Shown here: positions 42,644 through 51,029 of the stretch, piece after piece
How the letters are laid out: every line of letters begins with the position of its first letter
Position numbering within the stretch: the stretch's first letter is position 1
Made by a program: the position numbers and the translations under genes
Assembly: GCA_041650035.1 (NCBI GenBank)
Contig: JBAZLY010000002.1
Coordinates: forward strand, 1 to 64,000
Direction: 5' to 3'
Source: JAQUQI01 sp041650035
Lineage (GTDB): Bacteria > Omnitrophota > Gorgyraeia > JABMRG01
DNA length: 64,000 bases
Notes under the pieces: generated by a model
The model's database searches: none
What the model was told of the DNA's origin: nothing
Seen by the model: only the letters and a program-made list of their open reading frames with translations

Positions 42644-43225
42644 TTATTTGTATTTTCTTATATTCGCGATAACCACACCGGCTATAATAAGCTCATGCTT
42701 AGGTATTATAGTGGGATACTTCTGATTTGCCGCCTGCAGATAGACCTTTTTGGCCTTTTGCTTAAAATATTTTAATGTCCACTCATTATCAACCCGGGCT
42801 ATAACAATATCACCGTCTTTTGGGTCAAGGCCTTTCTGGATAAGGACAAGGTCCCCCTGATGTATGCCAGCCTCTATCATGGAATCGCCCCGGACATTTA
42901 CAAGGAATGTCGCGTTGGGATTTGACACGAGATACTCATCAATGCTTACAACATCCTGAAGCTCTTCTTCAGCGGGACTTGGAAAACCTGCCTGTATTGA
43001 GCCCAGTATAGGTACTGCCCTCATTGCCTTTTTAGGGATAAGCCGGCCTCTGTCATCTTTTTCCAAAAGGCCCGCTTTTATAAGAGCCGATACTCTTTTA
43101 AACGCGGCATTCTTTGAGCTTAAACTAAAGATAGAAAGCATTTCAGAATATGACGGCATTCTTTTTTTCTTAAAGTAAAAACCCTTTATCTTATCTAAGT
43201 ATAATAAAAGCTTTTCTTTTTTCAT
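42644..43225 (-). CDS. lexA: LexA-type SOS repressor
   Basis: The 193-residue protein has an N-terminal winged helix ('MPSYSEMLSIFSLSSKNAAF'), a linker with the Ala79-Gly80 cleavage site ('SIQAGFPSP'), and an S24 peptidase domain with Ser115 ('VRGDSMIEAGIHQGDLVLI') and Lys152 ('EWTLKYFK'). RecA-stimulated self-cleavage should release target promoters. Its own promoter carries a LexA box in the spacer, so it represses itself and the polymerase gene. UmuD is an alternative name, but the full DNA-binding domain argues for a repressor. No ribosome site is seen; the mRNA is nearly leaderless. Confidence 0.92.
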   Translation of the reverse strand: MKKEKLLLYLDKIKGFYFKKKRMPSYSEMLSIFSLSSKNAAFKRVSALIKAGLLEKDDRGRLIPKKAMRAVPILGSIQAGFPSPAEEELQDVVSIDEYLVSNPNATFLVNVRGDSMIEAGIHQGDLVLIQKGLDPKDGDIVIARVDNEWTLKYFKQKAKKVYLQAANQKYPTIIPKHELIIAGVVIANIRKYK

Positions 43226-43234
43226 GACAGGGAT

Positions 43235-43263
43235 ATTATAGTGAACGATTGTTCACGTGTCAA
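43235..43263 (-). promoter_or_regulatory. lexA promoter with LexA box in its spacer
   Basis: On the minus strand, TTGACA (43263-43258) and TATAAT (43240-43235) are exactly 17 bases apart. The spacer is filled by the palindrome GTGAACAATCGTTCAC (43241-43256), containing GAAC-N4-GTTC, the LexA box form known from Gram-positive bacteria. LexA binding would block RNA polymerase. The predicted start point is only two to four bases before ATG 43225. Confidence 0.88.
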
Positions 43264-43310
43264 CAAAAATATGCAAAGGCAACGGCTAAAGGCCCCGGCT
43301 ACTTAACTCT

Positions 43311-43338
43311 TTGACATTTCTGCCGCTTTTGCTATAAT
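43311..43338 (+). promoter_or_regulatory. dus promoter, almost leaderless
   Basis: TTGACA (43311-43316) and TATAAT (43333-43338) are 16 bases apart. The start point expected about seven bases on falls at or next to ATG 43345, so the mRNA should be leaderless or nearly so. It diverges from the lexA promoter 48 bases away. Confidence 0.75.
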
Positions 43339-43344
43339 CATGCC

Positions 43345-44406
43345 ATGCTAAAAATCGGAGACTATACCCTGGAATCAAAACTCATCCTGGCCCCTCTTTC
43401 AGGCTGTTCAGACCTGCCATTTAGACTCATATGCAGGGAGCATGGCTGTAAGTTTGCCTTTTACGAGATGCTTGACGCCCATGGTATAACCTATGGACAT
43501 AGGCGCACATTGTCAATGCTTGAAACAGACAAAAGAGACTCCCCCATTGGTGTGCAAATCTTAGGTAATGACCCCGAGAGGGTGCTGGAAGCTGTTCAGA
43601 TTATATTAAACAATTCTAATTCAAAAATAATTGATCTTAATTGTGCCTGCCCGGCTTTAAAAGTCCTTAAGAAAAAATGCGGCGCTTATCTTCTTAAAGA
43701 ACCGGAACAGGCAGGAAGGATCATTAAAAAACTCTCCTCCTGCCTCTCTACTCCTATTACAATAAAACTAAGGGCAGGCTGGGGCAGGGAACACCAGAAT
43801 GAAGGACTATTACTTGCTAAAATAGCCCAGGATAATGGCGCAAAAGCAGTGTTTTTCCATGGAAGGAGCTGTTCGCAGGGGTATTCCGGCAAGGCATCAT
43901 ATGAACCCATAAAACAGGCCAAAGAAGCCCTTAAAATCCCTGTTATTGGAAGCGGTGATGTATTATCCCCCGAGCTTGCGAAGGATATGCTGGATAGAAC
44001 TGGCTGTGACGGTGTTTTAATAGCAAGAGGCGCTTTTGGCGCGCCCTGGATATTTGCGCAGACAGAAAAATATTTAAAAGACGGCCTGCCTTCTTCTCTT
44101 GCTTCTTATGAAATAATAGTAAACACTGCCAAACGCCACATTCAAATCTTTAAAGACTGGAAGGATAGAAAACTTCTTTGCCATAACGAGGAGGCCTCAA
44201 ATAGGCAACCAAAACAACCAACCTCCCCCGCCCCTGAAAAATACTATATCGGTCATCTGCGAAAAATAGCTATGTGGTATTCAAAAGGCCTGCCCTACTC
44301 TAAAAGAGCCCGCGAGACCATATCATTTGCCAATAGCTTTGATGAAATCATAGGTATTCTTGACAGGCTTAAGAATGATTATGATATCAAGTGGCTGAAA
44401 AGGTAA
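43345..44406 (+). CDS. dus: tRNA-dihydrouridine synthase
   Basis: The 353-residue FMN enzyme reduces uridine in the D-loop of tRNA. It has the TIM-barrel start 'LILAPLSGCSDLPFRLICRE', 'IDLNCACPALKVLKKKCGAYL' (the proton-donor Cys in the NxxCP block), 'ITIKLRAGWGRE', 'AVFFHGRSCSQGYSG', 'VIGSGDVLSPELAKDML' and 'DGVLIARGAFGAPWIF'. It is the only + strand gene right of the strand switch, driven by its own promoter. The helical C-terminal domain contains a Pro-rich insertion near 'RQPKQPTSPAPEKYY'. Confidence 0.93.
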   Translation: MLKIGDYTLESKLILAPLSGCSDLPFRLICREHGCKFAFYEMLDAHGITYGHRRTLSMLETDKRDSPIGVQILGNDPERVLEAVQIILNNSNSKIIDLNCACPALKVLKKKCGAYLLKEPEQAGRIIKKLSSCLSTPITIKLRAGWGREHQNEGLLLAKIAQDNGAKAVFFHGRSCSQGYSGKASYEPIKQAKEALKIPVIGSGDVLSPELAKDMLDRTGCDGVLIARGAFGAPWIFAQTEKYLKDGLPSSLASYEIIVNTAKRHIQIFKDWKDRKLLCHNEEASNRQPKQPTSPAPEKYYIGHLRKIAMWYSKGLPYSKRARETISFANSFDEIIGILDRLKNDYDIKWLKR

Positions 44407-44462
44407 AATACGCAGTCAAGGTTAATATAGGGTACAGTGCGAAGCTCAATCTTGGGACAGTG

Positions 44463-44539
44463 GCCCGATTGAATTTCAAAGCGTCTGTATTAAGGTATAT
44501 TAAGGTATTAAGGCATCAAACTGCTAACGGCAATCGGGC
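44463..44539. repeat. Inverted repeat enclosing short tandem repeats
   Basis: GCCCGATTG (44463-44471) and CAATCGGGC (44531-44539) are perfect inverse copies. Between them is 2.6 copies of a 10-base unit, TATTAAGGTA (44488-44514). The stretch lies between the convergent dus gene and the next minus-strand gene. It might serve as a terminator for dus, although the long loop makes this weak. Confidence 0.35.
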
Positions 44540-44558
44540 TGCCTCTTTACATCCTTGC

Positions 44559-45506
44559 CTAAACAGAGGCTTCCACTCTTTTCATGACCAGGATGCCCCG
44601 GCGCGACATCTCATTCGCGTTTTTAGAGTTCACGTCGGCAAGCATATGCCGCAGGAGAAATGCCTTGATGCCTAAACCTTCTTTGGCGGACATCTGCGTT
44701 AAACCCGCCATACCCTCAACTATATCATCCTCTCTATCGAAATTATTGAATATGTAAAGTGTTAACAACATGCTGATGCCGCCTGGCGAATCCCTGCCGA
44801 ATTCAACAATGTTATTAAGTTCGAATTCATTGCGCGTGTTTACAAACATCCTGGCAAAGCGGTCGAGCCTTTCCCCGTCGCATATTATACTGCATAGGAC
44901 ATTAAACATAAATTCTTCTTTTGAATCACTTGCGAATAGATTAAAAGACAGATTAAGCTGTCGGGCTACGTATCTGCCGTATCCAGCGTTGTCAAATAAT
45001 ATGCCATCGTCCTTCCGGACAGAGGCAAGCTTACGTTTGAGGCTGTTTCTTTCAAGCCCATTCAGCTTTTTATAAGGACTATACATGAACGAATACCCTG
45101 CGCCATTCAAAGACTTAGAGAGTATGCCCAGTTGTTCCAATAATCTAAGCGATGTCCTGATATCTTTTATTGTGTATTGCGGCTCTCGCTCGCCGGTATA
45201 CCAGAATTGCCGGATATCCCGAAGCGTTATGCCGTCTTTTCTACCATAAAAACGCTCTTCCAATATCCCTAATACCTTTAATAACGGTCTCCGTATCGTA
45301 GCGGCATCTGAAGAAGCGGATTCTGCAGGCCAGGTTGTTACAGCGGTCAAACCCCTGACATCATGCGATAACCCGGCAGATACCGGCCTTAACAATCTGT
45401 CATGACCCCAGACACAGGCAGGGTTAATAACGCGCCGCGCATCCTCTTGCGCGAGGATGGGGCGAAAACATGTTAATAATATATAAAAATATATTATGAT
45501 CATCAA
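44559..45506 (-). CDS. Hypothetical protein, possible winged helix
   Basis: I do not recognise this 315-residue product. It starts with a hydrophobic segment that could be a signal peptide ('MMIIIYFYILLTCFRPILAQ'). A region like a winged helix follows ('DGITLRDIRQFWYTGEREPQ', 'SLRLLEQLGILSK'), which is odd for an exported protein; the real start may be downstream. The C-terminal half is helical ('AGLTQMSAKEGLGIKAFLLR'). It is on the same strand as typA but 114 bases beyond it. Confidence 0.5.
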   Translation of the reverse strand: MMIIIYFYILLTCFRPILAQEDARRVINPACVWGHDRLLRPVSAGLSHDVRGLTAVTTWPAESASSDAATIRRPLLKVLGILEERFYGRKDGITLRDIRQFWYTGEREPQYTIKDIRTSLRLLEQLGILSKSLNGAGYSFMYSPYKKLNGLERNSLKRKLASVRKDDGILFDNAGYGRYVARQLNLSFNLFASDSKEEFMFNVLCSIICDGERLDRFARMFVNTRNEFELNNIVEFGRDSPGGISMLLTLYIFNNFDREDDIVEGMAGLTQMSAKEGLGIKAFLLRHMLADVNSKNANEMSRRGILVMKRVEASV

Positions 45507-45620
45507 ACGTAACCAGTAAACAAGAAATTTTTTTGCCGGGTTATTTTTCCCTGCCGCTATTATCTCCTATTAAGGATAGCAGGTATAGCTTGAGGGATTT
45601 GAGACAAGGCGGTAAAAATG

Positions 45621-47456
45621 TTAATCCGCCTGTGCCGCGCGGCCGGCTCTTTTGCGGGCGGTTTCAGCAAGATAAAGCTTTCTGATCCTTATAGACTTTG
45701 GGGTAATCTCAACTAATTCATCATCCTCGATAAACTCAAGGGCAAATTCAAGGGTCATCTGCCTTGGCGGGGTAAGCGCTATAGCCTCATCGCTTCCCGA
45801 AGCACGCATATTGGTTAGTTTTTTACCACGCAACGCATTTACAACCAAATCAACGCCTTTATTGTTGACGCCTACAATCATGCCTTCATAAATCTTGTCT
45901 CCCGGGCGTATAAATATCTCGCCACGGTCCTGAAGATTAAAAAGGGCGTAAGCTACGGCATTACCTGCCGCCTGGGAAATAAGAACGCCGCTTTGACGCA
46001 ACGGCAATTCTCCTTTATAGGGCTGATATTCAAAAAAGTTCTGATACATCACGCCATTGCCGCGTGTCATCATCAAAAAATCACCTCTAAAACCAATCAA
46101 GGCCCTTGAGGCTATAAGAAACTCCATACGGCATGTACCCGCTGACGTTATCTTTATATCCCGTGTCTGCGCTTTGCGGGAGCCGAGGGCCTGCATAACA
46201 GCCCCTTGATACTCGCTTTCAACTTCTATGACTACCTCCTCCACAGGTTCAAACGGCCGGCTGTCAATCTTTTTTAAAATCACCTGCGGCCTTGATACCT
46301 CCATCTCATAGCCTTCGCGGCGCATTGTCTCAATAAGTATGGCGAGATGAAGCTCTCCCCTGCCGGAGACCTTAAGCCTTTCCGTTCCGGCCACATCTTC
46401 TACCTTTATACCAACATTTATCATTGCCTCATGCATAAGGCGTTCGCGTATATGCCTTGAGGTCAAAAATCTGCCTCCGTCCGACCCTGCAAGCGGGCTT
46501 GTATTATGAGAAAAATTCATGGATATCGTCGGCTCATCTATTTTAATTACCGGCAGTCCTTGCGGATTATCCGCGCATGCCAGAGTCTCTCCTACTTCAG
46601 CATTTTCAACACCGGATATCAATATAATGTCGCCTGCTGCAGCCTCTTCCGCCTCAACCCGCGCCAGGCCGCGGTATTTCATGATCCGGGTCACTTTGCC
46701 CTTCTCAATAGACCCGTCACGTTTGACAAGTGCTATGGTATCATTAATACGGACAGCTCCGCAGAATATCCTGCCTATGGCAATACGCCCTATATAAGAA
46801 TCATAATCAAGCATTGTGATCAGCATCTGAAAAGGCAGGTCAGGGTCTGCAATAGGGGGTAATACCCTGTGCAATATTGCCTCTAAAAGAGGCCTCATTG
46901 AATCCCTCGGGTCATCAAGGTCAAGCATGGCATAGCCATCCTTACCGGAGGCATAGATTATGGGAAAATCAAGTTGTTCATCGGTTGCATTTAGCTCGCA
47001 GAAAAGATCAAATACCATGTCCGCCACCTCGTCAGGGCGAACATGCGGGCGGTCAAGTTTGTTTATTACAAGTATGGGTTTTAGATGCAGTTCAAGGGAT
47101 TTTTTAAGGACAAATTTGGTCTGGGGCATAGGGCCTTCAAAGGCATCAACGAGCAGGAGTACACCGTCAACCATTTTCAATATACGCTCGACCTCGCTTC
47201 CGAAATCAGCGTGGCCGGGCGTATCCACAAGATTGAATTGAACCCCTTTATACTGCAAAGAGGCGTTCTTGGAGAGGATAGTGATCCCTCTTTCTTTTTC
47301 AAGCGGGTTGGAGTCCATTATGGCGGACTCGCCTTCCTTAAATTTATGAGCGCCCGAATACCTTAATAAGGCGTCAATCAAGGTAGTCTTGCCATGGTCA
47401 ACATGGGCTATTATAGCAAGATTTCTTATGTCTTTTCTTCTCTTTTGATGCGGCAT
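45621..47456 (-). CDS. typA: Translational GTPase TypA/BipA
   Basis: The 611-residue ribosome-associated GTPase has G1 'AIIAHVDHGKTTLIDALL', switch 'KERGITI', G3 'VDTPGHADFGSEVER' and G4 'VINKLDRP'. Domain II, the EF-G-like domains III and V ('LHLAILIETMRREGYEMEVS') and the BipA-specific C-terminus ('YALFNLQDRGEIFIRPGDKI', 'YEGMIVGVNNKGVDLVVN') follow. It aids 50S assembly and stress or cold growth. A good promoter lies about 80 bases upstream. Confidence 0.97.
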   Translation of the reverse strand: MPHQKRRKDIRNLAIIAHVDHGKTTLIDALLRYSGAHKFKEGESAIMDSNPLEKERGITILSKNASLQYKGVQFNLVDTPGHADFGSEVERILKMVDGVLLLVDAFEGPMPQTKFVLKKSLELHLKPILVINKLDRPHVRPDEVADMVFDLFCELNATDEQLDFPIIYASGKDGYAMLDLDDPRDSMRPLLEAILHRVLPPIADPDLPFQMLITMLDYDSYIGRIAIGRIFCGAVRINDTIALVKRDGSIEKGKVTRIMKYRGLARVEAEEAAAGDIILISGVENAEVGETLACADNPQGLPVIKIDEPTISMNFSHNTSPLAGSDGGRFLTSRHIRERLMHEAMINVGIKVEDVAGTERLKVSGRGELHLAILIETMRREGYEMEVSRPQVILKKIDSRPFEPVEEVVIEVESEYQGAVMQALGSRKAQTRDIKITSAGTCRMEFLIASRALIGFRGDFLMMTRGNGVMYQNFFEYQPYKGELPLRQSGVLISQAAGNAVAYALFNLQDRGEIFIRPGDKIYEGMIVGVNNKGVDLVVNALRGKKLTNMRASGSDEAIALTPPRQMTLEFALEFIEDDELVEITPKSIRIRKLYLAETARKRAGRAAQAD

Positions 47457-47533
47457 ATTTTTCCCACAAATAAAAAACGCGTGTTTATCGCGCCTTTGAT
47501 AAGATACGTATTTCTTACTCTATGAATTGCCAT

Positions 47534-47561
47534 ATTTTAACAAAATAGCATTATTTGTCAA
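47534..47561 (-). promoter_or_regulatory. typA promoter
   Basis: On the minus strand TTGACA (47561-47556) is followed after 16 bases by TAAAAT (47539-47534). The start point near 47526 gives a leader of about 70 bases. Confidence 0.65.
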
Positions 47562-47802
47562 GCAAAGAACGCATGCCTGCCAGGCCCGGCCCAAAGATAC
47601 CCACTCTTATATAAGACCTGACACATTTTGGGCTATCTCTGCCCCAGGGCCCGGTAACAGGACATAAAAACCACAGAGAGGCAAATATAAACTCTGCCTG
47701 TTAATGGCCGAAAGCAATTTTTTCCTGACTGGTTTTAGGAATACCCCCCGGCAATTGGCTTAAAACATCTCCGGGTTTCACCTTAGGGGTTTAGGCAGGG
47801 GG
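47562..47802. other. Intergenic stretch without recognised content
   Basis: Between the typA promoter and the small exported-protein gene (whose stop is at 47803) I see no open frame, tRNA or clear terminator. The sequence contains several short GC-rich runs (for example GGGCCCGG) without a T run. Confidence 0.4.
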
Positions 47803-48105
47803 TTAAAATTTGTCAAGGGGACAGGATTCCTCAACCTCCCATCGCCTGTCAAATTCATTGTATCTTAAAGTGACCCGTTCCTTGACATATTCGTGAGATA
47901 TATCAACATGCGCGGACACGCGGCCTATCATGGCATCGGTTATGGTCAATCCCTCTATATCGTATCCATATTTACGCGAGACATATTCCTTCGCGGCCTG
48001 TTCGGGCATATCTATCCCCATATCTGTCTCCTCCGCCATAATCACACCCTGGCAGGAGAAGAAAAGAAAAACAGTCAGCAAGACAAAGAATATGAATTTC
48101 ATCAT
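47803..48105 (-). CDS. Small exported protein, possible lipoprotein
   Basis: The 100-residue product starts 'MMKFIFFVLLTVFLFFSCQG', with Cys 18 as a possible lipid site. The rest, 'EQAAKEYVSRKYGYDIEGL' and 'ERVTLRYNEFDRRWEVE', is not recognised. ATG 48105 is chosen because AGGGGAG precedes it by about eight bases and the signal begins there; the upstream ATG at 48135 lies in the DUF1846 gene. It is probably the last gene of the purine operon, or an add-on to it. Confidence 0.6.
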   Translation of the reverse strand: MMKFIFFVLLTVFLFFSCQGVIMAEETDMGIDMPEQAAKEYVSRKYGYDIEGLTITDAMIGRVSAHVDISHEYVKERVTLRYNEFDRRWEVEESCPLDKF

Positions 48106-48124
48106 CCCCCATACTCCCCTTTTT

Positions 48125-49645
48125 TTAGGACACAAACATGCTGTTTGTTGAGAAATTCGGTTCAGTGGTTAGGTTTATGCCCAATCTGCGAAGCCCTGTC
48201 TCATCACCAGTAGTCGGTATATGCGTAATATGCATCTCACAGCCGGAAAGATCTTTAAGATGCTTCATGCATATCTTTGATGTCGGATTAGTCGCGGCAC
48301 TGATACTAAGCGCTATTAAGGCCTCTTCAAGGTCAAGGCTTGCCGTTTTTTCGTCAGATATGTCTTTTTTTAGCTTGGCAATAGACCTGATTACGCTTGG
48401 GGACAATAGGTGCACACCGTCAGGTATACCGGCCAACACCTTTATCGTGTTCAATATAAGGCTTGATGTGGCATGCATAAGGGTTGAATTCTTGCCCGTA
48501 ACGATAGCCCTGTTTTTGAGCTCTATGGCAGCCCCGCAATAAATACCCTCATTTCCTTTCCCAGACCTCTCCGCCTCTTTTGCCGATTTCTGGGCGGCCG
48601 ACACAACGCGCCTATCAGATATTTTTATCTTAAGCTTCTTCATAATAGCCTCAACACGTTCTACCGCGTCTTTTTCTACAAGGCCGAGTATATATTCGCA
48701 CGAATACCTGAAATAACGCCTTATTATCTCCTGCCTTGCCGCGCGTTCGACAATCTTATCGTCAATGATACCGAATCCCGCGCGGTTAACGCCCATATCG
48801 GTGGGCGATTTATACATCGCTTCGGCACCCGTTATCTTCTCAAGTATCCTTTTAAGCACGGGGAATATCTCGATGTCCCGGTTATAATTAATAACGCTTT
48901 GGCCATAATGTTTGAGATGGAACGGATCTATCTGGTTAAAGTCCCCTATATCAGCCGTCGCGGATTCATAAGCGACATTAACAGGGTGCTCAATAGGCAG
49001 ATTCCATATGGGAAATGTCTCAAACTTCGCGTAACCGCTCTTCTTGCCTTTTCTGTAATCATGATAAAGCTGGCTTAGGCATGTGGCAAGTTTACCGCTG
49101 CCCGGGCCGGGCGCCGTAACAATAACAATCGGGTTTTTTGTCTCTATATACCTGTTGGCGCCGTAACCTTCATCGCTTACGATAGTATCCACATCCTTTG
49201 GATATCCTTTTATGGCGCGGTGGGTATACACCCTTACCCCTCTTCTTTCAAGCTTGTTCTTAAAGATCTTGACGGCAGGCTGATCGTTAAAACGGGTAAT
49301 CACGACAGCCAGTATACTAATACCCCAGCCTTTCAGATCATCTATCACTTTAAGTATATCGCTGTCATAGGTAATACCGAAATCCGCCCTTACCTTTCTT
49401 CTCTCTATATCGCCCGAATGTATGCAGAGTATAATATCCGCTTTACCTTTAAGCTTATGCAAAAGCCGCATCTTCGCGTTAGGGTCAAAACCGGGCAGGA
49501 CCCTTGAGGCGTGATAATCAAACAGGAGCTTTCCCCCAAATTCCAAATATAGTTTGCCATTAAACCTCTCCACGCGCTCCAATATGGCATCTGTCTGTTC
49601 ACGCAGATACCTTTCATTATCAAAACCAATCCCGCGCAATGCCAT
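48125..49645 (-). CDS. DUF1846/UPF0371 family protein
   Basis: The 506-residue product matches UPF0371 proteins, whose role is unknown. Typical blocks are 'GFDNERYLREQTDAILERVE', 'LYLEFGGKLLFDYHASRVLP', 'RLLHKLKGKADIILCIHSGD', and a glycine loop 'VTAPGPGSGKLATCLSQLYHD' in two parts. 'ADIGDFNQIDPFHLKHYG' and 'GADMGVNRAG'-like residues follow. The P-loop-like sequence suggests nucleotide binding. It begins one base after the purF stop and is thus translationally coupled to the purine genes, a hint at nucleotide or glutamine-linked work. Confidence 0.9.
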   Translation of the reverse strand: MALRGIGFDNERYLREQTDAILERVERFNGKLYLEFGGKLLFDYHASRVLPGFDPNAKMRLLHKLKGKADIILCIHSGDIERRKVRADFGITYDSDILKVIDDLKGWGISILAVVITRFNDQPAVKIFKNKLERRGVRVYTHRAIKGYPKDVDTIVSDEGYGANRYIETKNPIVIVTAPGPGSGKLATCLSQLYHDYRKGKKSGYAKFETFPIWNLPIEHPVNVAYESATADIGDFNQIDPFHLKHYGQSVINYNRDIEIFPVLKRILEKITGAEAMYKSPTDMGVNRAGFGIIDDKIVERAARQEIIRRYFRYSCEYILGLVEKDAVERVEAIMKKLKIKISDRRVVSAAQKSAKEAERSGKGNEGIYCGAAIELKNRAIVTGKNSTLMHATSSLILNTIKVLAGIPDGVHLLSPSVIRSIAKLKKDISDEKTASLDLEEALIALSISAATNPTSKICMKHLKDLSGCEMHITHIPTTGDETGLRRLGINLTTEPNFSTNSMFVS

Positions 49646-49646
49646 A

Positions 49647-51029
49647 CTATCTGCCTTTCTCTAATATATTTTTTGTAAATTTTTTCGGTATTTGTGTCGG
49701 GTAATCCCGGTTGAAACAGGCCTTGCAAAAATTATCACCCGCAAGGGGCATAGCCTTTAGCATACCCTCGAGGCTAAGGTAGTTCAGGCTGTCAAGGCCT
49801 ATGAAATCCCTTATCTTATCAACCGTGCGGTTAGAGGCTATAAGCTCTCTCCTGGTCGGAAAATCTATCCCATAATAGCAAGGTGATATCACGGGTGGAC
49901 AGCTTATCCGCATATGGACCTCTTTGGCCCCTGCCTGCCGCAGGCTTTTAACGCGGCTGCGGCTTGTGGTCCCGCGCACTATTGAATCTTCAACTATCAC
50001 GACCCGTTTCCCCTTAAGCAATTCACTGATCGGATTAAGCTTTATCCGTACCCTGAAATCCCTAATCTGTTGTACCGGCTGAATAAAAGTCCTGCCGACA
50101 TAATGGTTCCTTATCATACCCATCTCAAACGGCAGACCTGATTCTACTGCAAAACCCAAAGCCGCGTAATTGCCTGAATCGGGAAACGGCATGACCATAT
50201 CGGCATCAACCGGCGCCTCTTTCGCCAACTCCGCCCCAAGACGCTTTCTTGTAAGATACACATTCTTGGTAAAAATATCGCTGTCAGGCCTGGCAAAATA
50301 TATAAACTCAAAGATACAGTGGGCCCGGGATGCGCAATCATTGAATACCACGCTTGAAGGCTGGCGTCCATCAATAAAAACAATCTCGCCGGGATTAATA
50401 TCGCGTATATATTTAGCGCCTATGATATCAAAGGCGCATGTCTCGCTTGACAGCACATAAGAATTACCAATACTGCCCAGACTTAACGGCCTCATACCTA
50501 AGCGGTCGCGCGCGCCTATCAACATCCCATCAACCAACATTATAACAGAAAAAGCCCCTTCAAACCTGGAAAAAACCTCGGGCAGGCTTTCTTTTAAGGG
50601 CTTGCGGCGCAGACGGGCAAGCATATGGATTATGAGTTCCGAATCCATGGTTGTCCCAAAAACAGAACCACCCTGCTCCATTTCCTCGCGCAGAGAATAC
50701 GCGTTGGTAAAATTCCCATTATGCGCTACCGCGATATGGCCCTTGCCGTGTCTTGCCAAAAACGGCTGAATATTACTAGCGCTGCTGGAACCCGTAGTGG
50801 AATACCGCACATGGCCTAATGCCAAGGTGCCTTTTAATTTTTGTATGGAATCCCCGTCAAAGACATCACTGACAAGCCCCATACCCTGGCGCTGTATTAT
50901 CCTGTTTTTACTATAAGATAGTATGCCGGCGCTTTCTTCGCCTCTGTGCTGCAAGGCATACAACCCCAGATATGTCAATAATGATGCGTCTTTGTTTCCG
51001 TATACACCAAATACACCACACATAGTCAT
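49647..51029 (-). CDS. purF: Amidophosphoribosyltransferase
   Basis: The enzyme moves the amide nitrogen of glutamine to PRPP, the first step of purine synthesis. The N-terminal glutaminase domain starts 'MTMCGVFGVYG'; Cys must become N-terminal, so the true start may be ATG 51023 (Met-Cys). It has 'LGHVRYSTTG', 'VAHNGNFTN', and the C-terminal PRPP site 'VVIVEDSIVRGTTSRSR'. The first ATG directly follows the purL stop, so the two genes are coupled. Length (about 460) is normal. Confidence 0.96.
   Translation of the reverse strand: MTMCGVFGVYGNKDASLLTYLGLYALQHRGEESAGILSYSKNRIIQRQGMGLVSDVFDGDSIQKLKGTLALGHVRYSTTGSSSASNIQPFLARHGKGHIAVAHNGNFTNAYSLREEMEQGGSVFGTTMDSELIIHMLARLRRKPLKESLPEVFSRFEGAFSVIMLVDGMLIGARDRLGMRPLSLGSIGNSYVLSSETCAFDIIGAKYIRDINPGEIVFIDGRQPSSVVFNDCASRAHCIFEFIYFARPDSDIFTKNVYLTRKRLGAELAKEAPVDADMVMPFPDSGNYAALGFAVESGLPFEMGMIRNHYVGRTFIQPVQQIRDFRVRIKLNPISELLKGKRVVIVEDSIVRGTTSRSRVKSLRQAGAKEVHMRISCPPVISPCYYGIDFPTRRELIASNRTVDKIRDFIGLDSLNYLSLEGMLKAMPLAGDNFCKACFNRDYPTQIPKKFTKNILEKGR

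Noticed and set aside
44391..44675. Open frame of 94 codons after dus on the + strand
   Set aside because: It spans the tandem repeat and runs antisense into the 44559-45506 gene; no ribosome site or family pattern.
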